A DNA stretch of 64,000 nt from Trametes villosa. Its lineage: Eukaryota; Basidiomycota; Agaricomycetes; Polyporales; Polyporaceae. The stretch's first letter is position 1, and each line of letters opens with the position of its first letter. The notes beneath the pieces were generated by a model that had not been told where the DNA came from, did not search any database, and worked only from the letters and a program-made list of their open reading frames with translations. Below, piece by piece: positions 10,591 through 20,300 of this stretch. The stretch spans positions 1-64,000 of the forward strand of contig PUDQ02000037.1 of assembly GCA_002964805.2 (NCBI GenBank), in the 5' to 3' direction. The translations under genes and the position numbers were made by a program.

Positions 10591-13500
10591 TGTCCATCGT
10601 CCCTGATGGACCCACGGCCCGGGAAGCGTCCGCCCTCCCAGTCGCGGTCCGGAGGCGCAGCGTCGGTGAAGGTCACCCGCGGCTGCCATGGAAGGTTCTT
10701 GAAGTCGACGGCCTGGATCTTTCGAGGTGCGCTGGGCGCGCGCTTGTGGAACTCGGCTACCTTTTCCGGTGCGTTGGTCAGGTTTGATGCCGGTTCCCAG
10801 CTGTCCTCGCCCTCGCCGTACCCCTTCCAGCGCACAAGGTATTGTAGCTGGTTACGGTAGCGGCGGCTATCCAGGATCCGATCAACTTCGTATTCTTCTT
10901 CTCCTTCCACTTCCACGGGTTCGGGTGGCGGTGGTAAGCGTCCGTTCACCTCGTTCCCCCTCCATGGGGATAGACGGTCAACGTGGAACACGTCGTGAAG
11001 CTTGAGGGCGGGGGGAAGGGCCAAGCGATAGTCGAGGTCTCCGATCCGTTCAGTGATTTCGAACGGACCGAGCTGCCGGGGTCCTAGCTTAGGCGTGGCT
11101 TGATGGATGTGTATGTTCTTGGCCGTGAGCCAGACCCGGTCGCCGACCTTGAACGTGTGAGCTTTCCGCTTGCCTTCTTCGTAAGCTTGCTTCATGCGCT
11201 CTTTACTCATGCGCAGTGCCGCTTCCGCCTCCTTCCGTGCTTCCCGGAGCTTGGTGAGCCGAGCGTCGAGTGATGGGATCTGCGTGGGGCGTCCCGCCGG
11301 GATGGTGAAGTCCGGTCGGTAGCCGTATAGGACTTCGAATGGGGTCTGTCCATGCGCCGTCTGTACCCGCGAGTTGAGTACGAACTCCGCCGTAGGAAGT
11401 AGGTCCGCCCAGTCGTCCTGTCGCTTGTCGCAGTAGATCCGGAGGTATTGCTCGACCTCCTGATTGGCTCGCTCCGTCTGCCCATTTGCCATAGGGTGAT
11501 ACGCCGTGGTGAGACCGCTTTCGATGCCAAGGCGCTTGTACAGGGCCCTGGTGACTCGTGCGGCGAACTGGGGTCCTCGGTCCGACACGATCTTCTGGGG
11601 AATGCCGTGAAGCCGGAAGACGGTCTGATAGTGCAGTTCGCCTATCCCTTCGGCGGTGATGGTGTCGGTGGTGGCTACGAGGTGGACTTGCTTACTGTAC
11701 AGGTCGACATACGTGGCGATGGCGTTGAACCCTTTCGACGAGGGTAGACCCGTGATGAGATCCACGCCTATGACGACCCATGGTCCTTCAGGTACTTCGT
11801 GGGGCTGAAGCGTCGCGTGGGGGTGCGCGGCGGCCTTGTAGCGCTGGCACCGGTCACACCCAAGGACGTACTTCTCGACAAACCCGCTAATCCCCGGCCA
11901 CCAGTACAGCCGGCTTACCAACTCCAGTGTCCCGTGCTTGCCCGGATGTCCAGCCGTAGGCGCATCGTGGCATTGCCGGACGATGGCCTCCCTAAGTCCT
12001 TCCTCGGGCGGGATGTACAACCGACCACGGTAGTACACCAGCCCACCCTCTTCTTCCCATTCCCATGTCCCATCCGTCAACTTCCGCGGCCCGTCCTTCC
12101 GTAGGGCTTCCAAACCCTTCAGGACTTCCGCCTCCCTTCTACTGCTCTCCCTGATCCTTCCATCCAGCGGGTTCTCTACCCGAAGCGCCGCGGCGGCAAT
12201 GGCCACAAAGCGCTCGGGTTTGAGCACGATCTGATCCCGGTTGTCCTCGGCATCACTGACTTGGAGCTCCGAGATTCGAGACAGGGGGTCGGCCTGCGTG
12301 TTGGCCGTGCCCGGCTTGTGTGTGAGCGTGAAATCGAAGCGAGAGAGCCAGAGCGCCCAGCGGGCCTGTCGTCGGGTAAGGTTCTGGGCGGTCTTCCAGT
12401 GTTCGAGGTTGCGATGATCGGTGATGATTTCGAAGGGTTCGGGTAATCCTTCCAGGAAGTGGCGCCAATCCTCTAATGCTCGCACGATGGCCATGAGTTC
12501 ACGATCGTAGATCTCGTAGTTCCGCTCCGCCTCGGTCATAGACTCGGACCGAAACACCACAGGATGCCACAGCCCGTCTTCCAACTTCTGTAGCAGAACC
12601 CCGCCGGTCGCGTATCCGGAGGCGTCCACTTCTACCCGGGTTGGCCGCTCAGGCTCCCAGGTCACCAACACCGGTTCGGTGGTGAAGGCTTCCTTGAGCT
12701 TGTCGAAGGCGGTGCGCTGCCGAAGACCCCATTCCCAGGGGGCATCCTTCTTAGTGAGGTCGTGAAGGGGGCGAGTGATCTTGGCGAAGTCCTTGATAAA
12801 GCGACGGTAGAAGTTGGCGAAGCCGATGAAGCCTCGGACTTCGCGGAGGTTGCGGGGGTGGGGCCAATCGCGTACTGCCTGGATTTTGACGGGATCCATG
12901 CTGACTTCGCCTTGCCGGATCACGAGCCCTAGGTACTCGATCTCGGTTTGGTCAAACTCGCACTTCTCCGGCCGGAGGAACAGATCGTGGGCTTGGAGCC
13001 GCCGCAGTACCTCGTGGGTGACCCTGCGGTGCTCGTCAAGCGTCGCGCTGAAGATCAGGATGTCGTCCAAGTATACCGCTACCTTCCCGGCTGCGATCAG
13101 ATCCCCAAAGATGGAATTCATCAGGGCCTGGAACGTCGCAGGCGAGTTGGTCAGTCCAAAGAACATAACACGGGGTTCGAACAGGCCCCGGTTAGTAGTG
13201 AAGGCCGCTTTCCATTCGTCGCCTTCCTTGATCCGTACGTTGTTGTAGCCCCAACGAACGTCGAACTTGGTGAAGTACTTAGATTGGCGAAGGCGATTGA
13301 TGATGTCGGATGCGAGGGGTAGCGGATAGCGGTTCTTCACAGTGATGTCGTTCAGCTTTCGGTAGTCTTGGACCATGCGGAGCTTGCCGTCCTTCTTCTT
13401 GACGAAGAAGACGGGGGAAGCCATGGGGGACTTGGACGGGGTGATGTAGCCTTTGCGAAGGTTCTCTTCGAGGAAGGCGTCCAGCTCGGCCTGCTCATTG

Positions 13501-14624
13501 ACCGGCATCGGATACACCTTGGACCGGAGGGTCTCGGGAGCGTCAGGTTTCAGATCAATGGTGTGATCGTACGGCTTATGCTCAGGTAGTCTCTCAGACT
13601 CCTGCTCCGAGAAGACTTTGGAGTATTGGCGATACTCCTCCGGTACCATCTCTTCGAACGTCTTCGCGGGCTTAGCGCGGTGGGCCTCGGCGGCGAGCTC
13701 GGTGGAGTAAGTGAACCCGGCAGCGCACCAGAGTTCTTCGGTGGCTTCCTCCAGGACTCCGAGCTTCTGCCATTGCCTTCTCAGGCGCCGATTGGCCGAG
13801 ATCTTCTCAAACGGGGGGAGGTCCTCCACGGGGGTCGCCGACCGACCGTCCGTTTCAACCTCAACCTTCCCATTTGTCCAATCTATCTGCGGATTGATCT
13901 TCCGAAGCCAGGGGAGTCCGAGGATGATGTCCTCAGGACCAATATCCGTGACCAGGAACTCGGTGCGTTCGTTGTGCGATCCGAGGCCTAGCTCCAGACG
14001 TGCGAAGTGGGTAATGCTCCCGGCTCGGTTGCGTGATCCGTCGATGTTGTGAAGGGGGATGGCTCGCGCGAGGGGGTGGATCAGAACGTGATGCTGATCA
14101 ATGAAGCGTTGATGGATGAATAGACCCGTGGCTCCGGAATCTATCATGGCTACTGCGTTTACGTTACGGTGTCTCCCTTTGAGATTCACACTGATGCGGA
14201 AGTGCGAACTGGTCGTGTCTATTTCAGGTATAGTGAATGTACATGAGGAGACCGAATCATAGATAGACGGGGAGGGGGTGTCCGTGCGTAAACCAGCGGG
14301 TGTCGACGTCGTAGCCTTTGCGCGCACCCGATCTAAAAAGCCTGCTTCATCGCCTCGATCTGCGCGGCGAGCTGCCTCTGCCCTTCGAGGAGCTGGGCGA
14401 TGATGTCGACCTGGCTGGCCGACACCGTTGCTTCGGTAGCGGCGGCTGCGATGTCCGAGGGAGCCTCCTCCTCGGTCGCTGCCACGCGCTGCTTCTTCGG
14501 CTGACCCATGTACTTGCTCTGACAAACCACCTCGCGGTGGCCCGTCCTCCCGCACCACGCGCAGATGTCGCGCTCGTGGTTGCCGTCGCGCTTGTTGTGG
14601 GCGGTCGACCCACAGCCGAAGCAC
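10587..14624 (-). CDS. gypsy-2 Pol: protease, RT, RNase H, integrase, chromodomain
   Basis: 1345 codons in the frame -1 to gag, overlapping it by 292 nt, so the first ~97 residues are probably not natural protein and synthesis likely follows a -1 frameshift. Domains: retropepsin with D162-S-G; reverse transcriptase with Asp455 and YLDD at 518-521; RNase H with Asp667, Glu709 and Asp736; integrase zinc finger His886/His893 and Cys923/Cys926; DDE core Asp955, Asp1015, Glu1051; chromodomain at about 1245-1293 ('YEVDRILDSRR', 'YLVRWKGY', 'DSWEP'). All catalytic residues are present. The full set and the chromodomain define a chromovirus. No stop or frameshift breaks it. Confidence 0.97.
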   Translation of the reverse strand: MLRLWVDRPQQARRQPRARHLRVVREDGPPRGGLSEQVHGSAEEAARGSDRGGGSLGHRSRRYRSNGVGQPGRHHRPAPRRAEAARRADRGDEAGFLDRVRAKATTSTPAGLRTDTPSPSIYDSVSSCTFTIPEIDTTSSHFRISVNLKGRHRNVNAVAMIDSGATGLFIHQRFIDQHHVLIHPLARAIPLHNIDGSRNRAGSITHFARLELGLGSHNERTEFLVTDIGPEDIILGLPWLRKINPQIDWTNGKVEVETDGRSATPVEDLPPFEKISANRRLRRQWQKLGVLEEATEELWCAAGFTYSTELAAEAHRAKPAKTFEEMVPEEYRQYSKVFSEQESERLPEHKPYDHTIDLKPDAPETLRSKVYPMPVNEQAELDAFLEENLRKGYITPSKSPMASPVFFVKKKDGKLRMVQDYRKLNDITVKNRYPLPLASDIINRLRQSKYFTKFDVRWGYNNVRIKEGDEWKAAFTTNRGLFEPRVMFFGLTNSPATFQALMNSIFGDLIAAGKVAVYLDDILIFSATLDEHRRVTHEVLRRLQAHDLFLRPEKCEFDQTEIEYLGLVIRQGEVSMDPVKIQAVRDWPHPRNLREVRGFIGFANFYRRFIKDFAKITRPLHDLTKKDAPWEWGLRQRTAFDKLKEAFTTEPVLVTWEPERPTRVEVDASGYATGGVLLQKLEDGLWHPVVFRSESMTEAERNYEIYDRELMAIVRALEDWRHFLEGLPEPFEIITDHRNLEHWKTAQNLTRRQARWALWLSRFDFTLTHKPGTANTQADPLSRISELQVSDAEDNRDQIVLKPERFVAIAAAALRVENPLDGRIRESSRREAEVLKGLEALRKDGPRKLTDGTWEWEEEGGLVYYRGRLYIPPEEGLREAIVRQCHDAPTAGHPGKHGTLELVSRLYWWPGISGFVEKYVLGCDRCQRYKAAAHPHATLQPHEVPEGPWVVIGVDLITGLPSSKGFNAIATYVDLYSKQVHLVATTDTITAEGIGELHYQTVFRLHGIPQKIVSDRGPQFAARVTRALYKRLGIESGLTTAYHPMANGQTERANQEVEQYLRIYCDKRQDDWADLLPTAEFVLNSRVQTAHGQTPFEVLYGYRPDFTIPAGRPTQIPSLDARLTKLREARKEAEAALRMSKERMKQAYEEGKRKAHTFKVGDRVWLTAKNIHIHQATPKLGPRQLGPFEITERIGDLDYRLALPPALKLHDVFHVDRLSPWRGNEVNGRLPPPPEPVEVEGEEEYEVDRILDSRRYRNQLQYLVRWKGYGEGEDSWEPASNLTNAPEKVAEFHKRAPSAPRKIQAVDFKNLPWQPRVTFTDAAPPDRDWEGGRFPGRGSIRDDGQ

Positions 14625-15544
14625 TTGCCTGTCATCGACTTGATGAAGGCCTCACGGGTGCGGGTTGAGTCGATGTCCATCGTGTTCGGATCTTTGAACG
14701 GGGTGGTCGGGGTCGTGGTCGTGGTCGTGGTGCCGAAGCGGGGGAACGAGGACGGCTTGCCCTGTTCGCGTGCCTTCTCGGCCTTGCGCTGCCGAGCACG
14801 GAAGTCGAAGTCCGTGGCGACGGTGATGAGGTCGTCGAGGGTGCCGGTACTACGCTCGGTCTGAGCGAGCAGGTCCTTGATGTTGCTGGCGAGGTGCTCA
14901 TAGAAACGGTCGCGGAGGTCGGCGTCCGAATAGCCAGTGCGGCCCATGATCTCCTTGAACTTGGCGGCGTACTCCGGAAGGGTCTTGCTTCCCTGCCACA
15001 AGGCGGCGAGCGCGTTCTTTGCGTCGACCACTTCAGAGGATGTCTCGAAGCGCGCCTTGAAAGCCTTCCGGAACTCGCTCCAACTGTCCTGGAAGGGGCG
15101 CTTGGCGCGTGTGGATTCCGCGACCAGTTCGAGGTAGGGTGTTCCCCAGATGGCGGCTTCGTCCTGGAGGTAGGTGAGGGCGGCGACGATCCATTTCTGA
15201 TCGTTGATTACGTAGCCGCCTTCCGCCTGATCGTTGAGAAGGGGCCCCGTGGACATGGCGTAGGCGGTGAAGGCGGCAAGGAACCGTCGCGCATCAGCGC
15301 TCGAAGTTCCCTTGAACGGGGTGGGCTTCTGGATGGCCTTATCCAGGAAGCGCGTGGGAGGGGAAGCGACTGCAGGGGCGGCGGCGGGAGCTGGGCCGGC
15401 GGCGTCTTCGGCTGCTTCGCCTTGCGCCGGGGCTCGCGGGGTGAGGGTCTGGACTAGTTCCGTAAGGGTCGCGGTGAGGGTGGCGAGGGAGGCCTGGATG
15501 TGGGCCTGCCCGTCGATGAGTCCTTGGAGTGCTTCTGTCGACAT
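14333..15544 (-). CDS. gypsy-2 Gag
   Basis: 403 codons. A coiled N-terminus ('LIDGQAHIQASLATLTATL') precedes a capsid-like region at about 70-250 and two zinc-binding stretches: an expanded one with Cys308, Cys311, His316 and the next Cys only at 328, and a canonical CCHC knuckle Cys328-x2-Cys331-x4-His336-x4-Cys341 that shares Cys328. It coats and packages the element RNA. The frame is open 124 codons upstream of the first ATG, to 15916, with Asp/Pro-rich coding-like sequence and no Met, so the protein may begin earlier by a non-AUG start or splicing. Confidence 0.93.
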   Translation of the reverse strand: MSTEALQGLIDGQAHIQASLATLTATLTELVQTLTPRAPAQGEAAEDAAGPAPAAAPAVASPPTRFLDKAIQKPTPFKGTSSADARRFLAAFTAYAMSTGPLLNDQAEGGYVINDQKWIVAALTYLQDEAAIWGTPYLELVAESTRAKRPFQDSWSEFRKAFKARFETSSEVVDAKNALAALWQGSKTLPEYAAKFKEIMGRTGYSDADLRDRFYEHLASNIKDLLAQTERSTGTLDDLITVATDFDFRARQRKAEKAREQGKPSSFPRFGTTTTTTTPTTPFKDPNTMDIDSTRTREAFIKSMTGKCFGCGSTAHNKRDGNHERDICAWCGRTGHREVVCQSKYMGQPKKQRVAATEEEAPSDIAAAATEATVSASQVDIIAQLLEGQRQLAAQIEAMKQAF

Positions 15545-16294
15545 GATGGGCGACAGGGGAGGTTCGGGGGTAGGGGTGCGGTGGGGTGATGGAACCGGTG
15601 ATGCGGGGACCGGTGTAGGAACGACCGGCGTTGGTGGTGCCGGTGTGGGAGCCCGCGTGTCAGGAAGCGGGGTGAACTCCGGGAGGAACTCGCTGATCTG
15701 GCTGAGGGAGGTAGGTTGGAGACGAGGGGTGATTTCGTCGTCGAATAGATTCTCTGGCGAGGTGATGGAGTAGAGACGGTTGGGACAGGGGAACCGAGCG
15801 CAGTCTGCCCAGAGGTCCTCGTCGTCGCGGAAGACGTCAACCTTGTCGTCGCGATCGTAGGCGTGGACTTTGTTGGCGCACTCAAGATCCAGGGTGTCCT
15901 CTCCCGATCTCGGGACTTAATCTGCAGATTTCGCTACCCGACACTGACTGCTCAGCCTCCTCGGCCTATTGCTGTGTCTTTTTACCACAAGGGACACGAG
16001 CCCAAGGGTAACCTGCCTTGGCTTCCTATTGCCGCGTTTCTTTGCCTCCTACACCCGAAGGTGCACTCGTTACAACCAACACCGGATTTTACACTGCGGG
16101 TTAGGCAGATTCCGCGTATTGTACCAATCAAAAGATCGGCAAGCCTGGGGTTGCGCCCTGACCGTTACTCCGAGGTGACAAAGCGCGTGCGCAAGGGGTA
16201 CCAACACAGGGGGTGATCACGAAGCAGAAAGGACTTACGCGTGAGGGAGGATCTGGTCGGCAGATCTCCGGCACGGTGGGGGATCTTGACCTAA
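15545..16294 (-). other. gypsy-2 leader between 5' LTR and gag ATG
   Basis: About 750 bp. Bases 15545-15916 keep the gag frame open. The rest (15917-16294) has no convincing coding content. The primer-binding site should lie at the 16294 end, where the minus strand reads TTAGGTCAAGATCCCC; I could not match it to a particular tRNA. Confidence 0.6.
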
Positions 16295-16751
16295 TGTCGC
16301 GGAGCTAGGCCCGACACGACGAAGTACTGCACACAACTAAGAAAACTGAAACGATCTAACTCCCGGGGTGGTGGACGAAGGTCTCACTGCACCTGAGCGT
16401 AGGTTCTCACGACGAATCTAGCCCAAAGACCAAGTTAACATTCAGAACATAAGAGCGAATACAAACAAGGCTTACCTAGCCCAAAGACCAAGAGGTCAAG
16501 ATGAGGGCTAGGGTCGCTACAGGGGGTCCTTATATACTGAGCAAGGGGAGCCAAACATGCACAAACGTAGAGGTGGTCTGTGCGCACAATGCACTCAACC
16601 TGCAGGTAGGGGTCAGGTGATGAGTCACGTGATCTATCTACTCTAACTCTAAGTCCCGTGCGTGCTAGGTACCGTAGAATGGCCGTAGAAAAGCAGGAAA
16701 AATGCGGAAAAATATGGAAAAAATACAGGGCGTCTAGTCGTCTCCACGACA
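16295..16751 (-). repeat. gypsy-2 5' LTR (promoter LTR)
   Basis: 457 bp, TGTCG...CGACA, apparently identical to 10119-10575. It is the upstream LTR for the minus-strand transcript. Confidence 0.97.
16529..16536 (-). promoter_or_regulatory. TATA box of gypsy-2 LTR
   Basis: The minus strand reads TATATAAG about 215 bp inside the LTR, the position expected for the U3 promoter. The same site is at about 10353-10360 in the other copy. Confidence 0.6.
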
Positions 16752-16756
16752 GTGGC
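16752..16756. repeat. Target-site duplication GTGGC, right of gypsy-2
   Basis: Follows the LTR end CGACA and matches 10114-10118. LINE ORF1 resumes in frame at 16757. Confidence 0.95.
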
Positions 16757-16843
16757 GCTGCCCCGGTCGGCGGCAAGGGCTCGCGCGCGGACGGCAAGCG
16801 CAAGGCGACGGGCGCGGGCGGCTCGAACTTCCGCCGCCAGTAG

Positions 16844-17300
16844 GTGAACGGAGAGCAGGACGTATGCGTACCTACTAGGACCGCGAGTCAGGAGGCGTCT
16901 CCGTGATCGATGGCGCGCGCGAAGTCTTGTAGTAGTACAACATGCTCTATGAATATGTCTCGGATTTGTCTGGTTTCATACTGTCTGGTTTCACACCGTG
17001 GGGTGATGGAATGACCGCTGTCGCCCCGAGATAAGGCCTGCAAACCGTACCCGGACTAGCACGGGGCAAGGAATGCAGGCCTGGTCCCCCTATACCGGCC
17101 CAAATATACTGGTCGTTAGATGCAGGAAAGCCGGCTGGGGTGATTTCGTCTTCAAACGGCGGCCTATTTAGGCCTTGACGTGCCGTGCCGAGAGGCTGAA
17201 GCCGCGGGGTGTGTCCTTACGCTAGTATAAGGCACATCCCGCTCTGTGCAGAGTCACCCGGGGGACGGGGATATGTCCCTTACTGCACGCCCTTGGTCGT
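16844..17300 (+). other. LINE spacer between ORF1 and ORF2
   Basis: 457 bp between the ORF1 stop and the ORF2 start codon. No gene-like frame and no recognised motif. Confidence 0.5.
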
Positions 17301-20300
17301 ATGCGTGCAGGACAACTATCGACTGCTGAAACAAATAACATATCACCTATCTACGAGGTACAATCGGAGGCAAACGGACTAGGGCGCCTTGACGGAGAAG
17401 GAGGGCGAGAGGACCCGACTACCAACCTCATGCCCGAGGAGAGCTCCGTCGAGAACGGCGGTGGCGCTGCTGCTGGAGCCCTTCCTGACTGGAGGGGCAA
17501 TGACAGTAGGAGTGGCGGTAATGGGAATGGGAATGGCCGTAGTGACGAGAACGGCGGGGACGGAAACCAAGGAAGCAGAGGAAACAGGCGGAGGAAGAGG
17601 AAGGACGAGCGTCTGGCTGCAAAGACAGCGGTACGGATTGCTTCACTGAATATAAACGGGTATGGCACGTTAGTTGCGGACCACCCGAATAACAAATGGG
17701 GGAAAGTGTACCGGATGATGTCAGATAAGAGGATAGGGATCCTCCTCCTGCAGGAAACGCACCTCACTGAGCAGAGAAGAGCGGACCTCCATAGGATGTT
17801 CGCGAACCGGGTAAAGATCTTCCACTCGGCGCATCCGAGCGCGCCGACGCAGAAGGAGGGCGTGGCGATCGTCCTAAACAAAAAGATAATCAGCACGAAT
17901 GACGTGAGGGTGTTTGAAGTAATCCCGGGGCGCGCGCTGCAAATCGAAATCCCCTGGAGAGGAGGGGATAAGAGGAACCTCCTGTGTATATATGCGCCGA
18001 CCTCGGAAGGCGTCATGGAACGTAAGGAATTCTATGAGCAAGTGAGAGTATACTATGAGACGCACCAGGAGGTCCCGAGACCGGACCTGATGGCGGGAGA
18101 CTTCAACAATGTAGAGGATACATTGGATAGAGTCCCGGCGGCGGCGGCAACGGCGGACGCGTCGATTGTGGAACTGGATAACCTGAAAGACTCAATAAGC
18201 CTTATGGCGGTGGATGGATGGCGAGCCACGTACCCGGACCGACGCGACTACACCTTTCAGAGGGGAGTAGGAGAAGCACGCACACTGTCGCGTCTCGATA
18301 GGATATATGTGACTAGCGATATCATGCCGTGGGCACGCGAGTGGGCCATCGACCCGGTGGGGGTGAAGACCGACCATAACCTCGTGTCGGTACTCCTCAC
18401 GACGCCGAATGCGCCAGAGGTGGGAAAGGGAAGGCCGATCTTTCCCCTGCACCTGGTAAAGGACAGGAAATTAGTAGCGCAAATGAAGGACCGGGGTATG
18501 AGCGCCGCCAGGGAGTTGGATGTGGTTGCTGGCAAAGGACGCACTGCCGAAGCGAACCCGCAGACGATCCTGTGTGCCCTGAAAAAGGACTGGCTGGCGA
18601 TGGCGAGGAGTAGAGAACGGGCGACGGTCCCGAAGCTCCTGCGAGAAATTGAAGAATTGGATAAGCAGCTGAAAAAGGTCAAAACGAATGCGAACCTTAC
18701 GGAGTTGGTGAGGGCTGAGGAAACGATGGCCCTAACATCCCAACTGCGAAAACTGCGAGAAAAACGGCATAAGCAGCAGCAGGAGCGTGCGCGGGCCAAG
18801 CACCGCGTGGAAGGGAATCGTCCCACGAAGTACTGGTCGCGGCTGCACCGCGAGCAAGCACCGCGCGAGTTCATCACAGCCTTCCAGTGTGAAGGGGAAC
18901 GCACGGCGAGCGGAGAAAGGGTGTATGAAGCGGACCCCAAAAAAATGGCAGACATGGCGAGGGCTCACCACGATGGGATCCAATGCGACGACGAATCAGT
19001 GACGGCGCCGGAGCAAAGAGCGCGGGACATGGAAAGGGCACTGGAAGCAATCGAAGTGAGCGTGACGGACGCGCAAGCGGGAAGCATGGCGGCACCTATA
19101 TCCTGGGAAGACTGTGAGCTAGCCCTGCGTTTTGCGAAGACTGGCACCGCGCCAGGGCTGGACGGCATCCAATACGAGGTATGGAAGGCGGTCCACGCCC
19201 GGTTTGTGGAGGACTCTAGGCATGAGGGGCGGCCGAAGCTTGACGTGGTACGGCTCCTGGCAGCCGCGTTCGAGGATGCGCGACAGCACGGAGTATGCGA
19301 CAGCACCGCTTTCGCGGAAGGTTGGATGTCACCGATCTATAAAGAAAAGGGGGACAGAACACGCATTGTCAACTATAGACCAATCACGTTGTTGAACACC
19401 GACTACAAGCTACTAAGTAAGATCCTGGCGATACGGCTGGCGGAGGTCGCACCGGATATCGTGCACACTGCCCAGGCGGGGTTCGTACCAGGCAGAAGGT
19501 TACGAAACCACACGCAGCTGGCGCGTATGATGATTGCGTGGGCTGAGTTTAAAGAAGTAAATGGGGCCATCGTGGCGTTAGACCAGGAGAAGGCCTACGA
19601 TAAAATTGCTCACGACTACCTCTGGCGGGTTCTGGAGCGATTCCGAATCCCGCCGCAGTTTACGAGTCTGGTCCGCTCGATGTATGCCAATGCCGAGACC
19701 TCGGTAGCGATTAATGGCGTGACAAGCGCGAAATATAGAATCTACAGGGGTGTCCGGCAGGGTGACCCGCTCTCCTGCCTCCTGTTCGACCTGGCCATCG
19801 AGCCTCTATCAGCGATGATCAGGACCTCCAGTATCAGTGGAATAGCGATACCTGGACGTGCGGAGGCCCTCAAAGCGACCCTCTTTGCAGACGACACCAC
19901 GGTCTACCTCAGTGCCGCAGACGACTTTCGGGAGCTCCAGCGGGTGCTGGACACTTGGTGCTCAGCGGCGAAAGCCAAATTCAACATCGGGAAGACCGAA
20001 ATTATCCCGCTGGGGTCGCCTGACTACAGGAATGAGATGGCAGTAACGTACCGGGAGACGGGCAAATGGGGAAACTACCCCGAGAACGTACACGTTGCGG
20101 CAGAAGGCGAGGCGGTCCGAATCCTAGGCGCCTTCATGGGGAACGGAGCTGACCAGTGCGGAATCTGGACGCCCAAGCTAGAGAAAGTACGGTTAGCTCT
20201 GGAACGGTGGAAGTACGGCCACTCCACCCTGGAGGGAAAGAAGCATACTATACAGATGACACTGGGAGGGATGACACAGTTCCTGACCGACGTCCAGAGG

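Larger units (their letters stand above)
10119..16751 (-). mobile_element. Ty3/gypsy chromovirus gypsy-2, complete, nested in LINE ORF1
   Basis: A 6633-bp LTR retrotransposon on the minus strand with 457-bp LTRs at 10119-10575 and 16295-16751, both starting TGTCG and ending CGACA, flanked by GTGGC duplications. It encodes Gag (14333-15544) and a long Pol (10587-14624) ending in a chromodomain. By eye the two LTRs show no difference, and gag and pol have no internal stop, so the insertion is very young and may still be able to move. The chromodomain usually steers chromovirus integration to particular chromatin; here the target was another transposon. Confidence 0.97.
8628..16843 (+). pseudogene. 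LINE ORF1, C-terminal part with CCHC knuckle, split by gypsy-2
   Basis: Coding parts are 8628-10118 and 16757-16843. The first part (open from 8538) holds a folded region at about 9330-9990 and a canonical knuckle near 9990-10035, 'CELCHGADHQTDQC' (Cys-x2-Cys-x4-His-x4-Cys), which binds nucleic acid. Gypsy-2 entered after '...DDDDRG'. If the element and one copy of GTGGC are removed, the frame continues 'AAPVGGKGS...SNFRRQ' and stops at 16841-16843. The basic tail fits RNA binding. In its present state the protein would read into the LTR and stop at 10220, so the LINE copy is inactivated in cis. Confidence 0.8.

Noticed and set aside
10259..10615. 118-codon frame found again at 16435-16803
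   Set aside because: The repetition is due to the two gypsy-2 LTRs, not to a duplicated gene.
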